Part shown: positions 18,768 to 29,639 of the stretch, in pieces
How positions within the stretch are numbered: the stretch's first letter is position 1
How the letters are laid out: each line of letters begins with the position of its first letter
From: Butyriboletus loyo
Taxonomy: Eukaryota > Basidiomycota > Agaricomycetes > Boletales > Boletaceae
Direction of reading: 5' to 3'
Assembly (NCBI GenBank): GCA_038093515.1
Contig: JBBPSI010000202.1
Coordinates: 1-44,000, forward strand
DNA: 44,000 nt
The notes under the pieces: model-generated
Told to the model about the DNA's origin: nothing
Seen by the model: the letters and a program-made list of their open reading frames with translations, nothing else
The model's database searches: none
Program-made: the position numbers and the translations under genes

Positions 18768-19337
18768 CTAACGAGATCGAGCAGGCTCTTATCAGCTCTA
18801 TTGGCAGAGATGGGTATAAGCTAGATTGCTAGGCACTTGGTAGATGCGTAGAATTAGCTAGGGAACTCATACTACTCTAAGTACGCGTATATATACTAAT
18901 AGATAGTGTGCACAGACCGAGCTGTGCATGGCAGCGAGGGCAGAGGGTTATGAGTCATGTTGAGTCATAACGGCAAAATAAAGAAGCAGCAAAGTGCCAG
19001 TAATGAGGGAGCGAAGCTCCGAGCAAGATGGTGACATCATCAGCAAATGAGAAGAGCTGAAGGCGAAGTGACGATGTCCATGAGGTGGGGCCCACAGGGC
19101 AAAGGGGATGCGAGTAGCAGAGACCTTGGATACAGGTCTCGGCATGCTAGTCAAGACGCGTCATAATCTAGTCATGTGCTAGTCATGTGATGTAACAAAT
19201 GTCATTGGATAAAGAACAAGAGGACGCGACAGCTCAGCTGTGGGTCCAGCCTGACAGGGCAACAACATAGGGGCTATCTCAGTGTAGCAGCACTGAGACT
19301 TGCAGAAAGACTGGGAAAGTGGATGGCGTCCACTAGC
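18768..19337 (-). repeat. Truncated LTR, family D, copy 2
   Basis: It matches the interior of the full D copy at 40224-41041, from the GATC.AGCAGGCTCTTATC motif to GGATGGCGTCCAC. Both ends are missing and no duplication was found. Confidence 0.8.
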
Positions 19338-19367
19338 TGTTATGCTAGCAATGCACGGTCGAATGCA
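19338..19367 (-). repeat. LTR A terminal fragment, about 30 bp
   Basis: On the minus strand GCATTCGACCGTGCATTGCT followed by AGCATAACA resembles the end of family A (as at 18590-18618). It joins the truncated D copy to the gypsy-3 gag. Confidence 0.5.
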
Positions 19368-20060
19368 TGTTCCATCGTCCATCTGCACCCACTGCTGCCT
19401 AACTTGAGGGCAAGCACAAGGGGTGGGTTTATCCTGATGGTTCAGATTCTGGGGACAATTGGGCTGGATATGCCCAACATTGCCACAACCAAAACAAGTC
19501 CTTGTTTTGGGCAAAGTATTCTGAGCGCCAATGTCCATAGAGGCACCCCTGCCTGGTTGAGTACCAACTGCCATATAGCCAGGAGGAGGTCCTTTAGGTG
19601 GTGGGTAGCCACAAGGTGGCTGTGTGTAGGGCCTGAATTGATATCGGCCCTGTCCTTCACTGCCATTTCCTCTTGGCATACATTTGCTCAAAGGCGCGAC
19701 CTGCCTTTCAATAATCTTTGATTAGGAGGTTTAAGTCCTCCAAAACTTCTTGTTTGACCGACAAGAACACCTGCTTGTAGATCTTGTGCTTAACTGCCCT
19801 TTTGAGCAGTTCAATGGTGTGGCCAGGTTCACATTCCAACTGCCAGTATAAAACTTTAAACTGTTCAAGAAAGGTATTGATTGGTGCTTGTCCTTGTTGT
19901 AAATTTGTTAATTGGCTCAACACTTGATGCGCAAGCATGTTGATCTGGAAGTGCGATCTGATAGCTGCTTGGAGGTATTCCCAAGTGGGCCAAGCATTGT
20001 CGCCTCTCTTTCCTTTTCCTGTGTCCATGGGGTTGGACCATTTTTCCTCGGAGATGATGT
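19368..20060 (-). pseudogene. gypsy-3 gag, C-terminal half with zinc knuckle
   Basis: The minus strand aligns with gypsy-1 Gag from about residue 108 to residue 340. It includes WEYLQAAIRSHFQI, TFLEQFKVLYWQLECEPGH and the CCHC knuckle CFGCGNVGHIQPNC. A TGA at 19708-19710 replaces an Arg codon of the gypsy-1 version. It stops at the LTR fragment at 19367 and is cut upstream by the family D element at 20061. Confidence 0.9.
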
Positions 20061-21325
20061 TGTTACACTGGAGTGTGGAACAACTAGCAGCAAGCACTTT
20101 AATAGGGGCTCGAGCCTAATCGGGAAGATGCCGACTCGCATAGATGATGCTATCGGGCTTCTGCAGAGCAAGTGTTTCAGAATTGGTGGAGTCTGAGCAG
20201 GTGCACCGAGGGCAACAAAGGATGCAAGGGTAAACCTATCAGTGGAAAGACTCACTGATAATACGAGAGTGAGAGTATCGCAAACAGAGTATAAGGAGCA
20301 AGGCTCAACTTAGAGATATTGCAGTAGTGATGATAGAACTGAAAGATCTAGAGAAAAGCGACAAGCCATAAGGGCTGTCTTATATACAGTACATGAGTGT
20401 TTGTACTTATGTTCTGTATAGTACCTTTATAAGGTATAGTATGAAATACATGACGATATGATAGAGATAAGAGATAAGACTAAGCATATCATCCAATAGC
20501 ATAATAAGAGCTATTTGTAATGTGATAAGCGTGACTAGGTCTAGACAATGATGTCATATAGACCCGTCTAGAAACGTAGTGGCTGTAAGTGAAATACAGA
20601 AATAGAACACTACCGTTTCAACAAAGTGTCGGTGAGATGTTGTGTGGTGGTGACCAGACGAGATCAAGCAGGCTCTTATTGGCTCTATCAGCAGAGGATG
20701 GGTATAAGCTAGATTGCTAGGCACTTGGTAGATGCATAGAATTAGCTAGGGAAGTCGTACTGTACTAAGTATGCTGGTATATATACTAATAGATAGTGTG
20801 CACAGACCGAGCTGTGCATGGCAGTGAGGGCGAAGGGTTATGAGTCTGTCCAAGTCATAACGGCGAATGATGGAGCGGCAAAGTGCCGGTAACAAGGGAG
20901 TGAAGCTCCGAGTAAGATGGCGACATTGTCAGCGAATGAGAAGGGCTGAAGGTGAAGTGACAATGTCCATGAGGTGGGGCCCACAGGGCAAGGGGGACGC
21001 GAGTAGCGGAGACCTTGGATACGGGCCCCGGCGCGCTAGTCAAGGATGCGTTGTAATCTAGTCACATGATGAACCAAATGTCATTGGATAAGAATAAGAG
21101 GACGTGACAGCTCAGCTGTGAGTCTGGCCCGATGGGGCGACAACATAGGGGCTATCTCAGTGTAGTGGCACTGAGACTTGCGGAAAGACTGGGAAAGTGG
21201 ATGGCGTCCACTTGGCGACTAGGGGAGCAGGCAATGGGTGGCATCGCGAGACAGCGGGGGCAGCAGGGGACGCGTGAGCATGGGAAAACGAGTGGCGGGG
21301 TACGCTTAGGGGTAAAACTGTAACA
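20061..21325 (-). repeat. Solo LTR, family D, with nested family C
   Basis: The ends are TGTTACACTGGAG and AAACTGTAACA, with an exact GATGT duplication (20056-20060 and 21326-21330). Family C is nested at 20175-20623. Without it the LTR is about 815 bp. It interrupts gypsy-3 gag. A TATATATA box lies near 20788. Confidence 0.92.
20175..20623 (-). repeat. Solo LTR-like element, family C, copy 2
   Basis: The minus strand runs from TGTTGAAACGG to TTCTGAAA, 449 bp. The 5-bp AAGTG lies at 20170-20174 and 20624-20628. It carries a TGTATATAAGAC TATA-like box near 20385. Confidence 0.87.
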
Positions 21326-21491
21326 GATGTAGTCCTCTAGGCACAGTTGTGAGAAATCTTTTCCCTTGCCTTTGATTTGACTTAGGACAGTGACTGTGCG
21401 GAGCTTGTCTGTCTTCCAAGTGTTTACCCAAACCCAAACTTTTAGCGAGGTCCACCAATGATGGAATTTCTCATGGTCTCCATCCCACTCT
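21326..21491 (-). pseudogene. gypsy-3 gag, central fragment
   Basis: The minus strand reads WDGDHEKFHHWWTSLKVWV and TWKTDKLRTVTVLSQIKGKG, nearly identical to gypsy-1 Gag residues 53-95. It is flanked by the family D and family A' insertions. Confidence 0.9.
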
Positions 21492-21999
21492 TGTTATAAT
21501 TGTATCTCTTATAACAGACTTTTGCATTTGGACTTCACCATTTCTCTTTCAAAGGTCACGTGACTCAATGCACGTGATCATGGGATAATACATGTGACCA
21601 TAGGCTGACTAAGCATATGACATCATGGTCCAGACTGGCCCAGACTCTATGATGTCATGCCTCATGTATTTAATCTCCATTTGCTTCTCTTCTTTTTGAT
21701 CGCTGTCGACTTCTATTTAATCTCCATCGACCCTGTGCTTCTTCTCGTATGTACATGTATAGTAATTAGTCTCACGCACTGCTTGGTCTGTGCACATTCC
21801 CTTGTAATATAAAAGGCTTGTGGTTTGGGCTAGGATTCCCTAGCTTTAACCACTTGTCTATTTGCTGGAAACAGTTGAGGATTAAGCTTGAAGCTCCTTG
21901 TTCACACTTGCCAGTACTTTGTGTAGTACTGCAACAGTTGCGGAACCGCTTGTGGAGACTGTTGGGACTAGCATTCGACTGTCCTTCTGTTTCTTAACA
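21492..21999 (+). repeat. Solo LTR, family A (A' subfamily), in gypsy-3 gag
   Basis: This 508-bp LTR has TGTTATAATTGTATC and TTCTTAACA ends and an exact ACTCT duplication (21487-21491 and 22000-22004). Confidence 0.92.
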
Positions 22000-22132
22000 A
22001 CTCTCCTGTGTCTGTGACCTTTTTGGTTACATTGTCCTCTTTTTCTTTGTTCAACCATTGCACAAAGAGGGCACACAAGGTTTGATCATCATATGAAACA
22101 TAAGTGGGGTTGGAGGGGCCAGGGTCCGACAT
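22000..22132 (-). pseudogene. gypsy-3 gag, N-terminus
   Basis: The minus strand begins MSDPGPSNPTYVSYDDQTL, matching the gypsy-1 Gag start, and runs to VTDTGE at the LTR insertion. In this copy the frame stays open upstream to an ATG at 22262-22264 (MFPTVQHPQ...), so the true start could be earlier. Confidence 0.85.
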
Positions 22133-22389
22133 TCTTTTATCCTCGAAAGGAAAGTCATCAGAAGAGATTTCGGAACCCAGATTGATTGAATTCCAAGTTT
22201 GTTGATCCCACTCGTGATTGGAAAGTTCTCTGTCTCCTTGGGGGTGTTGGACAGTGGGGAACAAGAGCTTGGTGGTGAATTTGTATTTATTGAATGAGAG
22301 GGTGATGGTGTAAGGGTTGGTTTGTCTTCCGATAATGGCAGTGAAGACCTTGAGAGCAAAAATGAAGATTGTGATGAGAAGGACGTAAG
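22133..22389 (-). other. gypsy-3 leader, part next to gag
   Basis: Leader DNA upstream of the gypsy-3 gag ATG, partly open in the gag frame (LGSEISSDDFPFEDKR). It is cut by family B at 22390. Confidence 0.6.
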
Positions 22390-23305
22390 TGTTACGGTAG
22401 TGGACTACCTTTTTTCTCCATTATCATTCAGACTACCTTTTTCACCTAGGCTTCACCTATTGTTCTTTGAACAGTGCGACCATTCACATTAGTCATCATT
22501 TCCTGTGCATGGATGCTGTTTCTTTCATACTCCAGAAGCTTCTAGAGTATTCCATCTTCATTAGTGTTGCGAAGGCAATGCGCAGTCGAATGCTAGCACG
22601 TAGTACCCTGCCACAGGCGGTCCAATGACAGTTGCTGCGCTACACAAAGCACAGGCAAGATGTAATCAGGGAGCTTCAACTTAATCCTCAACTGTTGCCA
22701 GCGAATAGACAAGTGGTTAAAACTAGGGAATCCTAGTCTAACCACAAGCCTTTATATATTATACAGAGATGCGCACAGACCATGCTGTGCATGTGATGAA
22801 CTACTATACATGGCTAGACTAAAGAAGAGAAGCGCAACGGTGATTAACCACACGAGGCGCGGGGATCAAAAAGAAGAGAAGTAAATGGAGATTAAATACA
22901 TGTGTCGTGACATCATAGAGTCTAGGCCTGGTCTAGGCCATGACATCATATGCTTAGTCAGCATGAGATCACATGTAAGTTCCCACGATCACGTGCGCTA
23001 TGTCACGTGACCTTTGAAAGTGTACGAATAAATGTTATGATTATAACAATTAGTCTTTACAACTCTTGCAACCTGATCAGGGACATGGTCTGTGTGCAGA
23101 CCCTTGTAGTATATAAACCCCACCTCTGTACAAGTTGTACTTTATCTAGTTCTATGCAGTCTTCTGCTAGCAATTAGTTCTCTTCCAGACTCTTAGTGTG
23201 TGCACTAAGACATAGTCTGAGACCCATCCGAGAATTGTCTCAAGAGTCCTGCAGCTACTCCAGAGTGTTGCCTCAGAGTTCTCATTGTTAGCACCCAGTG
23301 TAATA
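22390..23305 (+). repeat. Solo LTR, family B, with nested family A
   Basis: It starts TGTTACGGTAGTGG and ends CCAGTGTAATA, a decayed TAACA. GTAAG flanks it exactly (22385-22389 and 23306-23310). Family A is nested at 22565-23048. A TAGTATATAAA box lies near 23108, and the B hairpin lies near 23184-23220. Confidence 0.9.
22565..23048 (-). repeat. Solo LTR, family A, nested in family B
   Basis: This 484-bp LTR has TGTTGCGAAGG and GATTATAACA ends. ATTAG is duplicated at 22560-22564 and 23049-23053. It is shorter than the gypsy-1 LTR because bases near the 3' end are missing. Confidence 0.92.
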
Positions 23306-23987
23306 GTAAGCAGTGATTGTTGTGAAGATGAAGAGTTCAAAATAGTTCATTGAATTTTTTCTTTGGCTGTCTTCTTCAGCAAAGACCAGTTTCTTTGGCA
23401 AAAGGACTATGAGATATAGGTTTCCTTACTGTCCCCTATCTTCCAAAGGAACTCTAGGTAACCCTACAGCAAGTAGGACAAAAGAAATATTTTTTCAAAT
23501 GGAGATAATATCGCCAATGAAGCTTGGTCCAGTAATGAACTGAAGTGGGTAAAGATCTAACTAAGACTAATTTGCAGATGATTACAGATGCTCTACCTCC
23601 CACATCATCGCAGGGACTAACGAAACAAGTCAAGCTCAATCACAGGGATTTGGGGGTCCCTGCGCCGCTCTATGCAAACAAGGCACAACCCTTGTGTGGA
23701 TGATCAACTCCAAAGGGAGCAATGAAGAAAGCTTACAGGTATTTTATGTGAACACAAGAACTTCCCTTCCAAGAGAATCTCCTAAAGGCTCGGGGGCAAT
23801 CAGAAAGTGAAAACAGAGGAATGCTCTGGAACAGCTCTTATCCCTAAGCACCAGGATTACCCTTCAGTGAAATACTGCTCCTTCAAGCGGAAGTGTACTG
23901 GTATGTGCAGTTTTCGAAATGACAATGCAAAGGAGCCCTAGGCATCCAATAACTCTATCCCTGCCCTGGGAACTGGGTGTGTATCAA
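23306..23987 (-). other. gypsy-3 leader, main part
   Basis: This is the homologue of the gypsy-1 leader at 2900-3590. It shares CTTACTGTCCCCTATCTTCC, GGGATTTGGGGGTCCC and the CTGGGTGTGTATC end. It is depleted in CpG relative to gypsy-1. No protein is encoded. Confidence 0.8.
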
Positions 23988-24414
23988 TGTTACGGTAGTG
24001 GTCTACTTTTTCTCTCCATTACCGTTGGGACTGTTACATTCACCTAGCCTTTTGCTAGTTCCATTTGAACGGTAACAACTGTTCCAGCTTAGTCACCACT
24101 TCCCGCGCACGGACGCGTTTTCTTTCACACTCTGGAACGTTCTAGAGTATCTTTTCCTCATTTGTACTTTCGCTCTTGCGACTCAATTTGGGAGCATGGT
24201 CTGTGTGCAGACCCCAGTAGTATAAAGACTCTGTCTTTACACCCTGTACATTATCTAGTTCTACGCAGCAATCTGCTAGCAATTAGTTCACTTCCAGACT
24301 CTTAGTGTGCGCACTAAGACATAGTCTGAGACTTCGCCCAGAATCGTCTCTCGAGTCTCGAGGCCGCTCCAGAGTGCCTCCTTGCTGTTCTCATTGTTAG
24401 CGCCCAGTGTAACA
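23988..24414 (+). repeat. Solo LTR, family B, in the gypsy-3 leader
   Basis: This 427-bp LTR has TGTTACGGTAG and CCAGTGTAACA ends and an exact ATCAA duplication (23983-23987 and 24415-24419). An AGTATAAAGAC box lies near 24220, followed by the conserved hairpin at 24294-24328. Confidence 0.93.
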
Positions 24415-24419
24415 ATCAA

Positions 24420-24431
24420 TAGCTTTAACCA
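24420..24431 (-). other. Putative self-primer binding site of gypsy-3
   Basis: The plus strand reads TAGCTTTAACCA two bases from the LTR. The same 12 bases occur in the A' LTR sense strand after CCC. The T-to-C difference from gypsy-1 is the same in LTR and site. Confidence 0.65.
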
Positions 24432-24433
24432 AG

Positions 24434-24944
24434 TTTAACGAAAGCAACAGCCAGTCGAATGCTAGGCTGAATACTCTGTCACAGGCAGTTCCACTACTGT
24501 TGCAGCACTACACAAAGTACTGGCGAGTATAGGACAAGGAGCTTCAATCTTAATCCTCAACTGTTTCCAGCGAATAGACAAGTGGTTAAAGCTAGGGAAT
24601 CCTAGCCCAAACCACAAGCCTTTTATATTACAAGGGAATGCACACAGACCAAGCAGTGCATGAGACTAATTACTATACAAGTACATATGAGAAGAAGCAT
24701 AGGGTTGACAGAGATTAAATAGAAGTCGATGGCGATCAAAAAGAAGAGAAGTAAACGGAGATTAAATACATGAGGCATGATGTCATAGAGTCTGGGCCAG
24801 TCTGGACCATGACATCATATGCTTAGTCAGCTTATGGTCACATGTATTATCCCACAATCATGTGTGCTGGGTCACATGATCTTTGAAAGTAAAAATGGTG
24901 AAGTCTAAATGCAAAAGTCTGTTATAGGAGATACAATTATAACA
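24434..24944 (-). repeat. 5' LTR of gypsy-3 (family A, A' subfamily)
   Basis: This 511-bp LTR adjoins the primer site and leader of gypsy-3. The inner end TTTAACGAAAGCAAC is a decayed TGTTACGAAGCAAC, as in the A' copy ending at 17912. The outer end is ATTATAACA. The 3' LTR of gypsy-3 was not identified. Confidence 0.85.
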
Positions 24945-25249
24945 CCTTCCAGACTTGACACAGGTTAACATCTGTCAAGACTTGGTTCCTGGAAACCAGA
25001 TAACTGCAACAACAGTCTGTCACACCTTGATATCAGTGCTGGATCTCTCAGGTTTTGAGTTGACTGGTGTTCCTGGTGCCTTCACTCACTAATCTCCTCA
25101 TTGAAATCCATATACCATCCATCTTCTGGAATCACTGGAATCAGGAGGATCTTTGTTAACACCTCTGACTTCATCATCATAACATTCCCAACCAAACACC
25201 CTGGATTCCTTCTCCTTGTCTTTCCTCTTCCAGCCAACATGACATATAT
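24945..25249. other. Unassigned DNA right of gypsy-3
   Basis: No gene or repeat was recognised. It may be the 5' part of the decayed gag-like element that follows. Confidence 0.3.
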
Positions 25250-25735
25250 TCCTTGATCTCTTGGATTCCATGCTGGAACATCACAGAATTGCTAATATTG
25301 CACCCATGGATCCTTCTACTATTGAATCTACACCAAGCTCTTCATCATTGCCACTGCCAGCTCCATGATGAGCCATGCCTCACACCTTCCAGATACCTCT
25401 TAGAGGTACCCAAAATGTCAGCTTCCATGATACTTAGAGGATATTGAGTTCCTTGGAGTCTCTGCTGATCTCATGGAATTGCAGCAAATCTGAGCAGCAA
25501 TCCATTAAGCAGATCTCAATAAGGCTGAGGTTTGGGAAACCTTGCCTTCAGCCTTGGGAGATGATTGGGAGTTATTCACCTCAGTGGTTAAAGATCTATA
25601 CCCCAGATGTGAAGGAGATGACCAGTATTGTTGGGCTGACCTCCAATATCTAGTTCAGAATTCCAAGGCTCACAAAAGTATCAACTACAAACACTTTCCC
25701 CTGCTCTTCTCCATTGACTTTATGGACTAGCTTTT
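25250..25735 (+). pseudogene. Retrotransposon gag-like fragment, decayed
   Basis: The plus strand reads YLEDIEFLGVSADLMELQQI, stop, AAIH, stop, then KAEVWETLPSALGDDWELF and VVKDLYPRCEGDDQYCWADL. This W..LP.....DWE.F...V..LYP.CE pattern is typical of gag-like proteins of basidiomycete LTR elements. Two in-frame stops near 25491 and 25506 show it is dead. It is not close to the gypsy-1 Gag. The family call is from motif memory. Confidence 0.5.
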
Positions 25736-25744
25736 CACCCATTG

Positions 25745-25940
25745 TGTTGGGGGAAAGTGAGAGTAGGTGGCATGTCTTTCAGGTGTGTCAGGTACCTTTC
25801 AGCTGCATGCATACTTTGAGTATTTCAAGTATTTCTTATACCATGTTTTCACCCTTTTATGGGTATTGTTCCCATGTGGCTTGCCTGAGCACAATGCGCC
25901 ATGCACCATAATGTGTGCGCTTATGTAATCACACCCAACA
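25745..25940. repeat. Short LTR-like or inverted-end element, 196 bp
   Basis: It starts TGTTGGGGG and ends CACCCAACA, so the ends are inverted repeats with TG and CA. The flanks CATTG and CAGCC do not match. It directly follows the gag-like fragment and could be its LTR or an unrelated small element. Confidence 0.35.
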
Positions 25941-26871
25941 CAGCCTGCTCACCTATCATCACTCAACTCACCTACCACAACACATTCTTCTTCTGTCTCT
26001 TGAGATTTTCTGGTGGTTTGACTATCACAGATAATACAAGAGAGCTTTACAACTGTATGTAAGTCCTTGGCAGCTCCTGATGGCAGTCTGGCTCATCATC
26101 AGATAAGCGATCAGATAAGAGATTTCTGTTGACTGAAGGGTTAGTCCTTGGATTAGGCAGTTGACCTTGGCTTTATCATATAGTGGTTGAGAGTAAAAAC
26201 CAATTGTTTGGGTAGAAGTGCTTGGATATTGTCTTTTGGCTGGCATTGCAGTGGTCAATTCTCTGTTCAAAGCTGTCCTTTGATCAAGTCTCTACTACCT
26301 AGCTTCACAGATTCAACTCTGTGTGTCCACTGGTTGCCAAGGCCTTTTCAGGCTGAGACCTCTGATAGCACAACAGATCAGAGATGCTGTTGGTGATTAG
26401 GGAGATCTGTCAGGTGTTCTATCTGTCATTTCTTCTCACTCTGTCTCAGGCTTCTTGCCTTCAGCTCTGTCATACACCTGGCTTGGTTACCTTGAGTAGC
26501 TCTTGGCACTGAGTAAGGCAAAGTGATTCTGTGCATCCTTGGCTACACCTTCTTTTCCTTGGGTTCTTTCTGCCTTAAGCTTGGCCTACTTCTGGATTCT
26601 GGTTTTCAGCTTGGTCTATTCTGAATTCTTTTTGTCTCAGAATGTAAGTATTTTCAATTTGTTGTTGATATTGGATTTCTGATATATAGATATATTTAGG
26701 TCTTCTCCTCCTACCTCTCCCCAGCATGCCCAGAATGCTTCTTGCCAAGCTGAACAAGATCAATGACAGCTTGGCTCTCCTCCCTCCCATCACCATCCAT
26801 GTTCTTCTGTTCAGGCTCCTATGCCTGCTGCTTTGATTGTGAGTTACTTTCTATTCTAAGTTCGGTATAAA
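25941..26871. other. Unassigned DNA upstream of Helitron ORF
   Basis: About 930 bp have no recognisable gene. Short frames on both strands lack familiar motifs. The 5' end of the Helitron probably lies here, but no terminus was identified. Confidence 0.3.
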
Positions 26872-28515
26872 ATGCTGAAATATGAATTTCAGAATCATCC
26901 TTCTGTGCCAATTCATCAATATCCTGGCATGCCACATTATTTGATTGAACATCATGAGATGCAATGTATGCACCAGATGCAGTGTTCTCCTCCTCCAGTC
27001 AATATCCCATCATCACCACCACCTCAGCCACTACCTCCTGTTCCTCAGCCATTCCATATCTATCAGCAACCACATCATCCCATGGGCTATCAACCATTTG
27101 CTCAGCCTCCTCCTCCTCCTCCTCCTCCTCCTCCTCCTCCTCACCCCAGCATTTTCCTCAAATGGGTACCAGAGTGAATTATAGTGCTTGCTTGCTAGAA
27201 GGATTTAATCATGCTCATGAAGGAAGATGAAACCAAAGACACAATCATTCCTCTGCCCAGCCTACTGCTGTTGTCCAAGCTGCCTCCTCCACAAAATTTA
27301 CAAAGTTCCCAACATGTGATTGATTTTAATCAGGAGAGGCAGTGGCAAGCTCAGGCTCATTTTCATTTGATGAGGGTACAACAACAAGAACAGGAATGTC
27401 TCCATTCAGTGCAGTTGCAACATCAACACTTGCAAAGACAAGAAGCTGAACATCAAAGGCTTCTTGAAGAGCAGCAACAGGCTTTGCACCATCAGGAGGC
27501 AGACCGCTTCAGGCTTTTTGAAGAACAGCAACTAGCTTTGCACTATCAGGAAGCAGACTGTTTCAGGCTCTTTGAAGAACAGAAACAAGCTTTGTGCCAT
27601 CAGGAGGCAGAGAACCAAAGGCTTTTTGAAGTGCAGCAACAGGCTTTGCATGAACAGAGAGCTGAGCATTTAAGGCTTCTAGAAGCCCAACAACTGGTAT
27701 TGCAATAGCAGCAGCTGGAACATCAGAGACTTCTTGAAAAACAGCAGCATGCACTACACCAGCAGGAGGAGGAACATCAGCTTCAGGAGCAGAATGCAAT
27801 ACAGCAGGTACAACAGCTCTCCCAAGCTTTGCTTTCAGAAGCACTCCATGAATATAGCCAATGCTCAGCAGAACAATATGAGCAAGATCAGCAGAGGCAA
27901 CAATCCCATAATGATCCTGATTCTGGCCCTCCTCCTCCTTCTCCCATACCAGGTCCTGCTCCAAGATTTCTACATCCACCTCCCAGTCCAGATCCAGATC
28001 CAGATCCAGATCCAAGCCCACCTTCTTCCCCATCTGCCAGTCCATCAAGATCCAGAAGTCCATCACCAAGACCTGCTCCAAGGCTCCCTTCAAATCCACC
28101 TCCTAATCCCAATCCTGATTCATCTGATTCCAGCTCCAGTGACTCTGAAGATTCCATCCATCCTCAGCCTCTACACCACATTCCACCTGGTGGCCAGATA
28201 TATGTGGAGCCTGTCCTACCCCACTCCCTTGGACCAATGGACATTCAGTGTCCCAATTGCCATGCCCTACATTTCATCTCAGAAAAGCTGGCCAACTCTG
28301 GTGTTCATAATCCTTGCTTTGGAACATGCTGTCTCCAGGGTCAAGTCAACCTTCCTCCCATACAACAATGGCCACATGCCCTAAAAAATCTATTTGATGA
28401 TCCCCAAGACCATAGACAGTTCAGGAAAAAAATTCATCAATACAACAATGCCCTGACATTTACTTCTGTGGATGGTGACATGGACAACCAAACTGTTCAA
28501 GGCCTGATCTGGTGA
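26872..28515 (+). pseudogene. Helitron N-terminal region: Pro-rich, Gln-rich coiled coil, zinc-binding start
   Basis: The ATG at 26872 opens a Pro-rich stretch with a CTC microsatellite (about 27106-27142), after which the frame breaks. From about 27300 a Gln/Glu/Leu-rich coiled coil contains about six 19-residue repeats of the type FEEQQLALHYQEADCFRL (27420-27710). A TAG at 27706-27708 stands where Gln is expected. A PDPDPDPDPS/Ser-rich linker follows. The end is typical of Helitron Rep/helicase N-termini: LGPMDIQCPNCHALHFISEK...NPCFGTCCLQGQV (C-x2-C...C-x3-CC-type) and KIHQYNNALTFTSVDGDMD. It stops at 28513-28515, where about 300 or more codons usual in the family are missing. Confidence 0.75.
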
Positions 28516-29602
28516 CATGTGTCTTCCATGGCAAGCAGAAAGCTTTGCTGAAGAAGATTCATGATGGCTACTTTGGTCAAGTGGCTGGCTTGGTCTTAAC
28601 CATTGAATATCAGAAGTGTGGATTGCCTCACATGAATCTGTTGATCATCTTGAAGAAGTAAGCCAAGATTTGTACTGTGGAGCAAGTGGATGCTCTCATC
28701 TCAGCACATATCCCTGACCCTGACATCCATCCCCAACTTCACTCTGCTGTCATCAAATGCATGCTCCATGGCCCCTGTTCTCCCCAAAGATGCTTGGAGG
28801 GTGGTGTTTGCAAGAAGCACTTTCCAAAGCCATTCTCTGATCACACCATCATCAAGGAAGATGGCTACCCTGACAATGGCAGGACTGTTCAAAAGTGTCA
28901 AGATGTCTTCAGCAACAAGGATGTTGTCCCTCATCCAAGAGAGCTGTTGGTCCAATTTGACTGTTACATCAACTTGGAAGTCTGTGGCTCCATCAAGGCT
29001 GTCAAGTACATCCACAAGTACATCTACAAGGGTCCAGATTGTGCCACCATTTAGACAGAAGGTCATGATGAAATTCATTCCTACCTTGAAGATATATCTC
29101 TTCCACCCAGGCTTGCCACAATATCTTGGAGTTGGCCATGCACATGGAATGGCCAGCTGTTTATCATCTCTCAGTCCATCTCCCTGGCCAGCAGTCCATT
29201 GTTTTTGATGCTAAAGCTCAAATAGAAAATGCCAAGGACACTCAACTGCTTGGATGGTTCAAGGCAAATGCAAATCCTGAGCTCATTGCTGCTGGAGCAC
29301 ACAACCACCTTTATCAGGAGTTTCCCAAGTACTTTGTCTGGAACAAGAGTACTGCCATCTGAAAGATTCATCAAAGATACAAGGCCATTGGACACATGTA
29401 TAGCATTCCTGCCTCTGCTGGTGAAGCCTTCTACTTGTGCCTTCTGCTTACTGTGGTCAAAGGTGAGATTGGTTATGATTTAGATGGAGCAGAACTAAAC
29501 ATTCATTTTCTCATAGGTGCTACCTCCTATGAACATCTTCATACTGTCAATGGTCATCTCCATGATTCCTTCAAGGAGGCCTGTCATGCACTTGGTCTCT
29601 AG
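28516..29602 (+). pseudogene. Helitron Rep (HUH) domain, inactivated
   Basis: The frame resumes at VFHGKQKALLKKIHDGYFG, followed by VAGLVLTIEYQKCGLPHMN. The HUH motif expected as HMH reads HMN (28629-28637), so one metal ligand is lost. A TAA follows soon after. HPQLHSAVIKCMLHGPC and KKHFPKPF are conserved. The two-tyrosine motif KYIHKYIYKG (29004-29033) is intact, then a TAG occurs near 29052. Further pieces read QLLGWFKANAN...YQEFPKYFVW and MYSIPASAGEAFYLCLLLTVVKG. A 54-bp in-frame intron candidate lies at 29463-29516 (GTGAGA...TCATAG); removing it restores VKGATSYEHLHTVNG. Rep nicks and transfers DNA ends during rolling-circle transposition in active relatives. Confidence 0.85.
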
Positions 29603-29639
29603 AGAGTGGCTGCTGTGTTTACAGGAGGCTGCCCACTTT

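Noticed and set aside
27563..28099. Minus-strand ORF of 178 codons opposite the Helitron head
   Set aside because: It is the antisense of the Gln-rich and PDPDPD repeats; the plus frame leads into recognisable Helitron motifs.
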